A stretch of DNA of 37,757 bases, from positions 1-37,757 of the forward strand of contig JAFWSI010000053.1 in assembly GCA_017519415.1 (NCBI GenBank), written 5' to 3'. Shown piece by piece: positions 31,165 through 37,757 of this stretch; the first letter of the stretch is position 1, and every line of letters begins with the position of its first letter. The notes beneath the pieces were generated by a model. It searched no databases and was not told where the DNA came from. It saw only the letters and a program-made list of their open reading frames with translations. Made by a program: the position numbers and the translations under genes. The stretch is from Ruminococcus sp. (GTDB lineage: Bacteria > Bacillota > Clostridia > Oscillospirales > Ruminococcaceae).

Positions 31165-32144
31165 ACGAGCTTATAAACACCGAATACGAGCGGGCTTACA
31201 CTCTGCACCGCCGTATCGTCATCAATGCGCAATCGGCGCAGGAATCTCTCTTTGAGGTCTGCAAGGGCCTCAAAGAGATGCACGATAACAAGCTATATAA
31301 AGAGCTTGGATATGAAAATATGAAAGACTATTCTGAAGCGGAGCTCGGCATGACAAGACAGCAGGTACACAAGTATATTTCTGTTGCCGAAATGCTCGGT
31401 GAAAATGTAAACTCGAGTTTACAAAACGCCGGAATTACGAAACTTTACCTGCTTTCGACCCTTGCGGAAGCGGACAGAGAGGAAGTCATAGAGACCACCG
31501 ATATTGAAACTGTTTCAAATAGCGAATTGAAAGAAAAAATTAAACAATTCAAAGTTAAAGCCGAGGTGGCCGAGCAAGAAGCAGAAAAGGCAAGGCAGGA
31601 CGCCGAGCAGGCAAAGAGACAGGAAAGCAAGGCATTAGGACAGCTTTCTGTTGCGAAAACAGATTCAGAATTTCTTTCAAAGAAAGTCCAGGAGCTTCAG
31701 GCGGAGATCAAGGAATTGGAGGCTCGCCCGGTCGAGGTCGCTGTCGAAAAGGATCCCGAAACCGAGAAAAAGCTCGCCAAGAAGGAAGAAGATCTCAAAA
31801 AGTTGAAAGAAAAACTGAAAAAGGCACAGGACGAGCTCGTCAAAGAGAAAGCCTCCGCTGCCGACGCCGTTCAGACCGCCCTCGACAAGCAGGCCGCCGA
31901 CTACAAAGCAGAGACGGACAAGCTCTCCCAGGAAAAAGCCGAGCTTGAGCGTCAGCTGGCGGTAAAGCCCAAAGAGATCCGGGTTACCGTTGACGAGGAC
32001 AAGATCACGTTCAAGATCAAGCTCTCGACGGCTTACGAGGCACTCATGCCTGCTGCACAGTTCGCGGCTCAGTCCGGCAACGAGGAATTTAAAGCAAAGC
32101 TGCTGTCTCTTCTTGATGCCGCGAGGAAGGTCGTGGAAAAATGA
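31161..32144 (+). CDS. Coiled-coil DNA-binding-type protein (DUF3102-like)
   Basis: The 327-residue protein begins with a helical, HTH-bearing part (YKELGYENMKDYSEAELGMTRQQVHKYISVAEM) like DUF3102 proteins, then a long Lys/Glu/Ala coiled coil (about 120-255), and ends with a compact part TFKIKLSTAYEALMPAAQFAAQ. It may organise phage DNA during replication. Function is inferred from layout only. Confidence 0.7.
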   Translation: MNELINTEYERAYTLHRRIVINAQSAQESLFEVCKGLKEMHDNKLYKELGYENMKDYSEAELGMTRQQVHKYISVAEMLGENVNSSLQNAGITKLYLLSTLAEADREEVIETTDIETVSNSELKEKIKQFKVKAEVAEQEAEKARQDAEQAKRQESKALGQLSVAKTDSEFLSKKVQELQAEIKELEARPVEVAVEKDPETEKKLAKKEEDLKKLKEKLKKAQDELVKEKASAADAVQTALDKQAADYKAETDKLSQEKAELERQLAVKPKEIRVTVDEDKITFKIKLSTAYEALMPAAQFAAQSGNEEFKAKLLSLLDAARKVVEK

Positions 32145-32437
32145 TCACGCTCGAGCAGGCAAAAGAGGCCTGGGAAAAGAAAACACCCGTGTTGTTTGAC
32201 CATCCGATGATGACAAGGCCTATCGTTTGCACCATCGGAGGGATAGAGTTTTCGAAGCGGCTCAACCGGGTCATCAGGTTGACGCTGAAACAGCCGCCGA
32301 CGGAGAGCAGCTATATCAGGACATATCCCGCCTATGTATTTTTACCGAAAGAAAAGCCCAGATTCGGAGCCGAAGTGACTCAGGCACTCGAAGAACTGGG
32401 AAAGCTGAAAGAAAAAGGATGCCATTTTGACGATTGA
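32141..32437 (+). CDS. Small early protein of unknown function
   Basis: The 98-residue product looks beta-rich in the middle (MTRPIVCTIGGIEFSKRLNRVIRLTLKQ) with helical ends. It starts in an ATGA overlap with the coiled-coil gene. No family recognised. Confidence 0.65.
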   Translation: MITLEQAKEAWEKKTPVLFDHPMMTRPIVCTIGGIEFSKRLNRVIRLTLKQPPTESSYIRTYPAYVFLPKEKPRFGAEVTQALEELGKLKEKGCHFDD

Positions 32438-32448
32438 AGGAGTAAAAC

Positions 32449-32904
32449 ATGGATATTTTTGCAGAGATAACCGAAGAAAACGCAGCCCTCGCCGAGCATC
32501 TGCGCAAAGCAATGGAATTGCTTGGCAAGATCAGCGAGCTGCACTACGTCGCACTTCACAGCAACGCGCCGGAGGTCGCAGCCCTCAGCGGAGACCTGAT
32601 GCACAAGGTACGCACGCTGGAGTTGGAGATCAAGGAGGTACGTTCGGACATAATCAAAAAGCCCGATCCTCCCGCAGAGCTGAAGAAAGATATCGTTAAT
32701 CACCCGCCGCACTATGAAACGCAAGGCATCGAGTGTATTCAAGCCATGGAGATCACCCAGGGCACCGCTGCAGTCGAGAACTTCTGCCTCTGCAACGCCT
32801 TTAAATACCTCTGGCGCCACGACCGCAAGGGCGGCGCCGAGGACATCAAGAAAGCGATCTGGTATTTGAACAAGTATGTTGAATTGGAGGGAAAGCAGGA
32901 ATGA
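32449..32904 (+). CDS. DUF3310 protein
   Basis: Residues 1-75 are helical, then the DUF3310 pattern fills the C-terminus: VNHPPHYETQGIECIQAM, NFCLCNAFKYLWRHDRKGGAEDIKKAIWYLNKYVE. DUF3310 is related to the T7 gp1.7 family, reported to act on nucleotides. A nucleotide-related role is possible here. AAGGAGTAAAAC precedes the ATG; the end overlaps the next gene by 4 bases. Confidence 0.88.
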   Translation: MDIFAEITEENAALAEHLRKAMELLGKISELHYVALHSNAPEVAALSGDLMHKVRTLELEIKEVRSDIIKKPDPPAELKKDIVNHPPHYETQGIECIQAMEITQGTAAVENFCLCNAFKYLWRHDRKGGAEDIKKAIWYLNKYVELEGKQE

Positions 32905-33440
32905 AAATACAGAAAATAATGTCTCTGTTGAAGAAGTCAAAAAGGATCTATCTTGCATACAAGGACGGAAGGCAATGGATCGGAGACGGAGCGGCATTTT
33001 ATGCGATCCATAATCTTCCCGAGCTCGACGAGGATATAATTTTAGCTATGTTAGACGTTCCGGAAGATAAGCGAATCAGTTATACAGTCGAGACCATAGA
33101 TTGGCTGCCGTTTTTTGATGAAGACTATAGCCGCGAACCAGCCGAGCAGGTCGGTGATACTTTATACACTCATTACGGCAGAACACTTCAAGCTTTCTCC
33201 TTCGGTGACGGCTTTGTGTATATGATCGATATAAAATATCTTAAACCCATAGAAATTGACTTTTTCGGATACGGCACAGCATTCGTTTGCAAGAGTGAGA
33301 ACGGAGAGGCAACAATTGTTATTAGAGACGGATTGGTATCTTTGGCAGTTGTTAAGCCGATCAGGATCGGCGCTGAGTTCATTGAGGAAATCAAAAGCCT
33401 TGCTTCCAAACTTAATAGCGAGAAAGGAAAAGACTTATGA
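32901..33440 (+). CDS. Early protein of unknown function
   Basis: The 179-residue protein is alpha/beta (IYLAYKDGRQWIGDGAAFYAIHNLPEL, then GYGTAFVCKSENGEATIVIRDG). Its middle YTVETIDWLPFFDEDY is like gut-phage hypothetical proteins. ATGA overlaps occur at both ends. No function can be assigned. Confidence 0.65.
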   Translation: MKIQKIMSLLKKSKRIYLAYKDGRQWIGDGAAFYAIHNLPELDEDIILAMLDVPEDKRISYTVETIDWLPFFDEDYSREPAEQVGDTLYTHYGRTLQAFSFGDGFVYMIDIKYLKPIEIDFFGYGTAFVCKSENGEATIVIRDGLVSLAVVKPIRIGAEFIEEIKSLASKLNSEKGKDL

Positions 33441-33772
33441 AAATCGGGAAAGTCAGAAGGTGGCTGATAAGAAAACTCGGCGGCGTACCTCGTGATGAAA
33501 TTTCAATCCCGTCTATTAAACCATTTGGGCTATTGGAAGTTGAAGTCAAACACGTTGCTTATAAAGAGGAAATACCTATTGAATATATTCGGGATCCTTC
33601 GGCACTTAAGCTGATAGAGAAAAAAGCCGGAAGGAAGCTCGCCGAACTCTTATTTGATGAAAGAATTGTTGAAAAAACAACAAATTTCCGCGCAGATAAA
33701 CCATACATCATTTTCCGGGCAGAATTCGTAAAGCCTGCCAGGAAGGAGTTTGAAAATGCCGATATATATTGA
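33437..33772 (+). CDS. Small basic early protein of unknown function
   Basis: The 111-residue product is basic (MKIGKVRRWLIRKLGGVPRDE) and beta-rich at the C-terminus (KPYIIFRAEFVKPARKEFE). It starts in an ATGA overlap and its end overlaps the next gene by 17 bases. No family recognised. Confidence 0.65.
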   Translation: MKIGKVRRWLIRKLGGVPRDEISIPSIKPFGLLEVEVKHVAYKEEIPIEYIRDPSALKLIEKKAGRKLAELLFDERIVEKTTNFRADKPYIIFRAEFVKPARKEFENADIY

Positions 33773-34142
33773 CGCTAAATTAGCCGAAAAGGCACTCACG
33801 ATTATTATAGAAAAGTACGAAAAGCTGATACCTAATTGGTCGCCCAATGATATGCTTACTTCTGGCAAGGATACGGCTATGAAATTCGGCTTCAAAGCAG
33901 ACGGAGTTGAAAAGGCTTTGGAAATCATCAAAAGATTACCTGCGGCAGATGTCCAGCCAGTTAAACACGGTCGATGGATACCTTCTTCAAGGTATAAAGG
34001 AATTAAATGCTCCGAGTGCGGGTACATCGTACAAGACGATAATCCGAGACTGCCAAATCTCGAAAGACTTATGGAATACCACAAGTATTGCAGGTGCGGC
34101 GCAAAGATGGACGGAGGTACGAACGATGAAAGTACTACTTGA
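33756..34142 (+). CDS. Zinc-ribbon early protein
   Basis: The 128-residue protein is helical first (MPIYIDAKLAEKALTIIIEKYEKLIP), then has PVKHGRWIPSSRYKGIKCSECGY followed by YHKYCRCGAKMD, a zinc-ribbon arrangement common in phage proteins of this kind. ATG 33756 follows AAGGAG. It overlaps the following gene by 17 bases. Function unknown. Confidence 0.75.
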   Translation: MPIYIDAKLAEKALTIIIEKYEKLIPNWSPNDMLTSGKDTAMKFGFKADGVEKALEIIKRLPAADVQPVKHGRWIPSSRYKGIKCSECGYIVQDDNPRLPNLERLMEYHKYCRCGAKMDGGTNDESTT

Positions 34143-34419
34143 CCGTGACGAGGTTTGCAAAATCGTCGAAGAGGTTACGAATGAAGCCATAGAGAAGCAT
34201 CACCATAAGAGCACTATCCAGAAGAGTATCATCTATGAGCTTTCCGTTCTGAACCCTGCCGCTGCCGCACCGATAGTCAGATGCAAGGACTGTGCCTTCG
34301 TAGATACGCTGGAATGCTGGCGGAACTACATCGACAAGCAGCGGATGATCTTCACGAACCGCGCACCGGATTGGTACTGTGCCGACGGCAGGCCGAAGGG
34401 CTGGGAGGATGAAATATGA
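34126..34419 (+). CDS. Small early protein with cysteine pair
   Basis: The 97-residue product is helical at the start (LDRDEVCKIVEEVTNEAIEKHHHKS), then RCKDCAFVDTLECW and WYCADGRP, which could bind zinc. ACGGAGG precedes ATG 34126; an earlier start would run through the previous gene. It ends in an ATGA overlap. Confidence 0.7.
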   Translation: MKVLLDRDEVCKIVEEVTNEAIEKHHHKSTIQKSIIYELSVLNPAAAAPIVRCKDCAFVDTLECWRNYIDKQRMIFTNRAPDWYCADGRPKGWEDEI

Positions 34420-34616
34420 GCTACAAACTTAAGTCCTGCCCGTTCTGTGGAGGTAAGGCACGCTTCGGGCAGCGACTGAATCTGGAGAAAGGCTGCAAGT
34501 TTGAAATATGGATATCCTGCACGACCTGTAAAGCAAGCACGGGACTGTTAGCTGTGCGTGCAGAAGTGGTCAGAGCGTGGAACCGAAGAACGGAGGAGAC
34601 TGAGATTCATGATTGA
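34416..34616 (+). CDS. Lar-like zinc-ribbon protein, second copy
   Basis: The 66-residue protein has LKSCPFCGGKARFG, then ISCTTCKASTG and a closing VVRAWNRRT, the compact Lar-like pattern. It is a shorter relative of the protein at 26942-27172. It starts in an ATGA overlap and its end overlaps the next gene by 8 bases. Confidence 0.85.
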   Translation: MSYKLKSCPFCGGKARFGQRLNLEKGCKFEIWISCTTCKASTGLLAVRAEVVRAWNRRTEETEIHD

Positions 34617-34803
34617 TATACCTAAAATAAGCAAAAAGGTGAGTACTGACGATGACTTCGAGGATGCCGTTACTACCGTTGCGGTTTTCCTCAAGCAGCT
34701 GATTGAAAAAGCCAAGAAAGATAAAGGCCTGACCGAGGAATACATTACGGCCTGCCTCTGCGCGATGCAGAATTACGCTCTCGGGATCATACCTGAAAAC
34801 TGA
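34609..34803 (+). CDS. Small helical early protein
   Basis: The 64-residue product is helical and acidic (TDDDFEDAVTTVAVFLKQLIEKAKKDKGLTEEYITACLCAMQNY). GGAGGAGAC lies before ATG 34609. No family recognised. Confidence 0.6.
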   Translation: MIDIPKISKKVSTDDDFEDAVTTVAVFLKQLIEKAKKDKGLTEEYITACLCAMQNYALGIIPEN

Positions 34804-34814
34804 GGAGGGGAAGC

Positions 34815-35081
34815 ATGAAAAAATGGGATGCATTAATAGCATTACGCGATTTTTTAGCACGATATACTAACGGCGACAACCGTCGCGCAAGAGCTGGAGA
34901 ATATGTAATTGAGATCTTGTACGGGCGTGAATGCGGATTTTACCTTAAAACATGGTCGGACGAGCAAGAAAACGAGCTGAAAGCCATTTGTGAAGCTCTT
35001 GGGCTTAAAATGCATGCGGACGAAGTCACTGACTCTTTTTATCCCTTCAAATATAAAGTGGTCATTTGGATAAAAAAGTAA
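34815..35081 (+). CDS. Small early protein of unknown function
   Basis: The 88-residue product has a helical start (WDALIALRDFLARY) and a beta-type end (YPFKYKVVIWIKK). GAGGAGGGG precedes the ATG. It is followed by a short gene with a GTG start. No family recognised. Confidence 0.6.
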   Translation: MKKWDALIALRDFLARYTNGDNRRARAGEYVIEILYGRECGFYLKTWSDEQENELKAICEALGLKMHADEVTDSFYPFKYKVVIWIKK

Positions 35082-35095
35082 ACGGAGGCAGAGCT

Positions 35096-35296
35096 GTGAT
35101 CAGGATCATCTTAGAAAACGGCAGCGACAAGCTGTTCATAAGACTCAGCGGTAAGCACTCGGAGATCCCGAACAAGTTAGGGGATCATATCGGCCTAATG
35201 TGTATCGACTGTAAAGAAGGAAGTATAGGAGAGAAAATGGTTATGGACTTTCTGAAAAATCTGTCTGACTATGTTGATAAAGGAGAGCAGCCATGA
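35096..35296 (+). CDS. Small early protein, GTG start
   Basis: The 66-residue product begins VIRIILENGSDKLFIRLSGKH and is alpha/beta. GTG 35096 is preferred because ACGGAGG precedes it; a start at 35066 would sit in the previous gene. The end overlaps the next ATG by 4 bases. No family recognised. Confidence 0.55.
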   Translation: MIRIILENGSDKLFIRLSGKHSEIPNKLGDHIGLMCIDCKEGSIGEKMVMDFLKNLSDYVDKGEQP

Positions 35297-35592
35297 GCGG
35301 AGGGAGTAAAAACTATATCTGCTACAAAATCGAGGCCGAGCTTTGTGGTCAGATGCATGATGATGAGATTAACGATCTGATGGAAGACATCAAAAAACTC
35401 GCTCACGACCTTGAATGGTGGATAAGTTCCGATATTTCAAAAGAAAGGTATTTCGAGACTGTCAAGGAATTTAAAAAGAAATGGTTTGAATCTACTCGCG
35501 ATGAACGTCTCAAAGACTATGTAGATAGAAAGACAAAGGAGTTAAGAGACGACCTATACATATTGATAGGTTTGAAAAACCGTGAGATGTAG
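35293..35592 (+). CDS. Small acidic helical early protein
   Basis: The 99-residue product is helical (EINDLMEDIKKLAHDLEWWISSDISKERYFETVKEFKKKWFE). It is the last gene of the early run before a terminator. No family recognised. Confidence 0.65.
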   Translation: MSGGSKNYICYKIEAELCGQMHDDEINDLMEDIKKLAHDLEWWISSDISKERYFETVKEFKKKWFESTRDERLKDYVDRKTKELRDDLYILIGLKNREM

Positions 35593-35619
35593 ATGATCAA
35601 AAATGCATAACTAAACATT

Positions 35620-35654
35620 AAAACCCAGAGCCCGAAAAGGGCTTTGCGGTTTTA
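35620..35654 (+). terminator. Terminator ending the early gene run
   Basis: An inner stem AGCCC with GGGCT around GAAAA is extended by an outer AAAACC with GGTTTT, and the T-run ends the structure. The outer A/T arms make it usable on both strands. The intergenic stretch 35593-35700 holds nothing else clear apart from the next gene's ribosome site. Confidence 0.75.
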
Positions 35655-35700
35655 GAATGTATATTAACTCATGGACCGAGGGTGCGGAGGAGGTCAGAAA

Positions 35701-36531
35701 ATGAAAGGCAAATACAGAGAGGTCAGAACAGAGTGCGGGAGCTATCTTGATGTTGATATCTTCCCGGTCATGCAGGTATACAGAGCGGGCTTGAAGCGCG
35801 GTAAGAAGTTCAAACCCACGCCCGAGACAATGGCGCGATACAATCAGCGCCGGAGAGAGACTCGGATTGAGAGGCTTGTGCTCACAAATTTTGAGGGCAC
35901 CGGGATTTTTTATAATCCCTCATACAGTCCCGAGCACTATCCGGGAACCGAGGATCAATGCAGGCAGGATGTTCGGAATTTCCTGCGCAGGCTCAAACGT
36001 TACCGTGCAAGGCACAGCTTACCTGAGCTGAAATACATATACAAAATCGAACGAGGCAAGCGCAGCGGCAGGCTTCACGTCCATACGATCCTGAATTGTG
36101 CCGATATGCCTCTCGGGATTCTTGACGAGATATGGGGCAAGGGATACTGTTATTCGTCGGCTCTTTCCTGTGATGCCGACGGATGTGCAGGGTTGGCGCG
36201 TTATTTTTGCAAGGGCAAAGCCAAAAAGCAGAAAGCTGAGCCCGAGGAAGAAGATCTCGGTGAGGATATATCTCGCTCATGGGTTCCTTCCAAGAACCTG
36301 ACCAAGCCGGCAGAGCACAAGCGCGACGGTAAAATCTCGAAACGGAAAGCAGCGGAGTTCTGTCGTCTTGGCGAGGACGCAAAGCCCGAGTTTGAAAAGC
36401 TTTACCCGGGGTATAGCTTTTCGTTCTGTCGTACTCTTTACAACGATATCAACGGCGGATGCTATATCACAGTACGGATGCGGAAACTGGCTCCGGGAAA
36501 GAGAGGGCGCAATGACCGACGAAGATATTAG
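35701..36531 (+). CDS. HUH-type replication initiator (rolling-circle Rep)
   Basis: The 276-residue protein has the three marks of rolling-circle initiators: RLVLTNFE (motif I-like, about 58-65), GRLHVHTIL with H126 and H128 (the HUH metal site), and LARYFCKGK with Tyr168 and Lys171 (the nicking tyrosine). It would nick the origin and start replication. It resembles Rep proteins of small single-stranded phages and, in mechanism, the gpA of P2. ATG 35701 follows GGAGGAGG. The basic C-terminal tail overlaps the next gene by 20 bases. Confidence 0.85.
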   Translation: MKGKYREVRTECGSYLDVDIFPVMQVYRAGLKRGKKFKPTPETMARYNQRRRETRIERLVLTNFEGTGIFYNPSYSPEHYPGTEDQCRQDVRNFLRRLKRYRARHSLPELKYIYKIERGKRSGRLHVHTILNCADMPLGILDEIWGKGYCYSSALSCDADGCAGLARYFCKGKAKKQKAEPEEEDLGEDISRSWVPSKNLTKPAEHKRDGKISKRKAAEFCRLGEDAKPEFEKLYPGYSFSFCRTLYNDINGGCYITVRMRKLAPGKRGRNDRRRY

Positions 36532-36679
36532 ACAGGCTATGGAGTACTGCTTCGAGGCTAAGCCCGGGCTTTGTGCAGAGTGCCCGATTTACAAGCAGTG
36601 CAGGACTGTCGATCCCGACACGCTCGGAGAGATGTTTGAAAGATTGATGAAAGAGGGGAGTAAAGACAATGGCGTTTGA
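36512..36679 (+). CDS. Small cysteine-rich protein
   Basis: The 55-residue product has LCAECPIYKQC in its centre (three cysteines in the spacing CxxCxxxxxC), and helical flanks. It starts inside the end of the Rep gene with GAGAGGG upstream, and overlaps the next start by 11 bases. Similar small proteins precede late regulators in clostridial phages, from memory; function unknown. Confidence 0.65.
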   Translation: MTDEDIRQAMEYCFEAKPGLCAECPIYKQCRTVDPDTLGEMFERLMKEGSKDNGV

Positions 36680-37115
36680 AGATTTTGAGAAAAAGGAAGC
36701 CTGGCTCAACAGGGCGTTTGAGTTGCGAAAGGAGAGGCCGTCACTCAACGAAGAATGGCGGGAGCTCCAGCGGCTTCGCGATGCCGCGACAGATATCTCG
36801 TCTAAGATCAGTGGAACAAAAGGCGGGTCCGGCAACAGCACGGAAAACAAGTATATCCGTTACGCTGCAGCATCTGAGGAGTACTACAAGCAGCTCAGCG
36901 GCGAACGCAGCAGGTATTATCAGATACGCGCAGAGATCAAGGCTGCCATTGCCGAGCTCCCTAACGGAGCGGAGCGTGCAGTGCTTTACGCAAGATTCAT
37001 TCGTTTCAAAAAGCTCTCCGACATCGCTAAGATCACGCATTACTCGATTTCACACGTTAAGCGCCTCAAACAGCGCGGAATCGAGCACATTTGCATAAAA
37101 GATGATACCAAATGA
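36669..37115 (+). CDS. Late transcription regulator with sigma-region-4-like HTH
   Basis: The 148-residue protein ends with ERAVLYARFIRFKKLSDIAKITHYSISHVKRLKQRGIEHI, the helix-turn-helix of sigma region 4 type seen in ArpU/DUF1492-like late activators. The first half is helical. Its last codons lie on a 10-base repeat array that precedes the putative late promoter, which fits a protein that switches on HNH, terminase and head genes. The role is inferred from position and domain. Confidence 0.8.
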   Translation: MAFEDFEKKEAWLNRAFELRKERPSLNEEWRELQRLRDAATDISSKISGTKGGSGNSTENKYIRYAAASEEYYKQLSGERSRYYQIRAEIKAAIAELPNGAERAVLYARFIRFKKLSDIAKITHYSISHVKRLKQRGIEHICIKDDTK

Positions 37116-37129
37116 TACCAAATGATACC
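37101..37129 (+). repeat. Three 10-base repeats upstream of the putative late promoter
   Basis: ATGATACC occurs three times with an exact period of 10 bases (37102, 37112, 37122). One turn of the helix per repeat puts all copies on the same face. The array lies just before TTGACA at 37140 and overlaps the stop codon of the regulator gene, as activator sites would. Confidence 0.7.
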
Positions 37130-37139
37130 TTTTGAGCCC

Positions 37140-37173
37140 TTGACAAAAAAATTCGGCTGTGATAGTGTATAAT
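37140..37173 (+). promoter_or_regulatory. Putative activator-dependent late promoter
   Basis: TTGACA (37140-37145) is followed by TATAAT at 37168-37173, a spacing of 22 rather than 17. At spacing 17 the hexamer is a poor TAGTGT. The block CTGTGATAGTGTA resembles the -10 region of the rightward early promoter with two bases missing. Either reading makes a weak core that would need an activator. Confidence 0.55.
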
Positions 37174-37251
37174 CAGCAAGATTATGAGACGAGCAGGGAC
37201 CGCACACCTGGCGCTCTGACTTGCTCCATGTTTTGTTCCGTAAACACACAG

Positions 37252-37280
37252 CAGCCGGCTTTTCTTTCCCAAGCCGGCTG
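37252..37280. other. Perfect 10-pair hairpin in the late leader
   Basis: CAGCCGGCTT and AAGCCGGCTG pair perfectly around a 9-base loop. No T-tract follows on either strand. It lies between the putative late promoter and HNH, so it may act as an RNA structure in the late leader. Confidence 0.5.
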
Positions 37281-37306
37281 TTCGTGTATACGTGCGAGGT
37301 GAGATC

Positions 37307-37711
37307 ATGCTCAAGGCCTGCCAATACTGCGGACGCATCCACGGCAAAAAGTACGACTGTGCTGCAAAGCTCAGAACTCTCCGAGAGCGCGATGCGATCC
37401 AGCGGGAACGCGATGAGATAATACGCTCCTTCCGCAGCTCTTCGGCTTGGAGAAAAAAGTCAGAAGCGATCCGGAGCAGAGACAGCGGACTATGCCTGAT
37501 CTGCAAAGATGAGTTCGCTCGATTCGGGGGAAAAAACGGTGCATTGTATGGTACGGAAGTACACCACATTGTGTCCATAGCAAACGATTACGATAAGCGT
37601 TTAGAGGATGACAATTTGATCACTCTCTGTCGGTTTCATCACGAAGAGGCGGAAGCAGGCGAGTATTCGCTGGAATATCTCGAAAAGCTTGTCAGCGCGG
37701 TTTCGGATTGA
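37307..37711 (+). CDS. HNH endonuclease of the packaging module
   Basis: The 134-residue protein has CQYCGR at the N-terminus, CLIC (C63, C66), EVHHIVS (H86, H87), DDNLITLC (N103, C108) and FHHEEAE (H111, H112), the full HNH site with a zinc knuckle. HNH proteins next to the terminase genes are needed for cos cutting in HK97-like phages. ATG 37307 follows GAGGTGAGA. The next gene, across the genome ends, is the small terminase. Confidence 0.92.
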   Translation: MLKACQYCGRIHGKKYDCAAKLRTLRERDAIQRERDEIIRSFRSSSAWRKKSEAIRSRDSGLCLICKDEFARFGGKNGALYGTEVHHIVSIANDYDKRLEDDNLITLCRFHHEEAEAGEYSLEYLEKLVSAVSD

Positions 37712-37757
37712 TATCCCCCCCGGGGGTCGAGGTTACTTTGCCGGGCAGCGAAACGAC
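37712..37757. other. Candidate cos / packaging region at the genome ends
   Basis: The gap after HNH contains a C7-G5 block (37715-37726, CCCCCCCGGGGG) and joins, through the window ends, to the C-run near position 5 and the terS leader (1-55). HNH and terS flank such GC-rich sites in many cos phages. The exact cut cannot be read from the sequence. Confidence 0.5.

Noticed and set aside
1-37757. CRISPR arrays, insertion sequences and rRNA genes.
   Set aside because: No regularly spaced repeats with spacers, no transposase and no rRNA sequence were seen. The only tandem repeats are the 10-base units at 37101-37129 and the attP arm repeats.

Overview
This window looks like the essentially complete genome of a temperate, long-tailed (siphovirus-type) phage with an HK97-type head. 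The host is probably a gut or rumen clostridial Firmicute of the Ruminococcus/Oscillospiraceae kind. That host assignment is inference from AGGAGG-type ribosome sites, mid-range GC, DUF3310 and PcfJ/PcfK-type early genes, and a lectin-like tail protein. The ends fall between an HNH endonuclease gene (right edge) and the small terminase gene (left edge), where many cos phages are cut. An internal attP carries the 3' half of a tRNA-Pro(CGG). The sequence is therefore the excised or virion form, not an integrated prophage with chromosomal flanks.

Layout. (1) 1-10.6 kb, plus strand: terminase, portal, small proteins, prohead protease, major capsid, a capsid-surface (decoration) protein, connectors, tail tube and chaperone. 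(2) 10.6-20.2 kb: tape measure, tail tip, receptor-binding and fibre genes. (3) 20.2-21.8 kb: holin, a coiled-coil lysis partner and a GH25 endolysin. (4) 22.0-23.5 kb: attP with arm-type repeats, and a leftward tyrosine integrase. (5) 23.5-26.9 kb: the lysogeny switch. It holds a leftward repressor whose operon also carries a membrane-anchored DEDDh exonuclease, a rightward Cro-like gene, TTCAA-N5-TTGAA operators and clear promoters. (6) 26.9-35.6 kb: many small early genes in overlapping ATGA chains, with two leftward single-membrane-segment genes that have their own promoters, plus PcfK-like, PcfJ-like, coiled-coil, DUF3310 and zinc-ribbon proteins. (7) 35.7-37.7 kb: an HUH-type replication initiator, a sigma-region-4-like late regulator, a repeat-bearing putative late promoter, then HNH leading into the terminase genes.

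How it fits together: in a lysogen the repressor operon (repressor plus exonuclease) should be on, and the small leftward genes may be too. After induction the rightward promoter opens the early genes. The HUH protein is the only replication initiator seen; there is no helicase, primase, polymerase or SSB. The sigma-4-like protein would then turn on the late operon across the joined ends.

Most interesting points: a portal protein with a C-terminal domain resembling polymorphic-toxin type 50, carrying an internal perfect consensus promoter and followed by two small genes and a strong terminator (a toxin/immunity-like cassette inside the late operon); a decoration protein that seems to need a -1 frameshift from the capsid gene; a tandem two-domain prohead protease; and the membrane-tethered exonuclease co-transcribed with the repressor.
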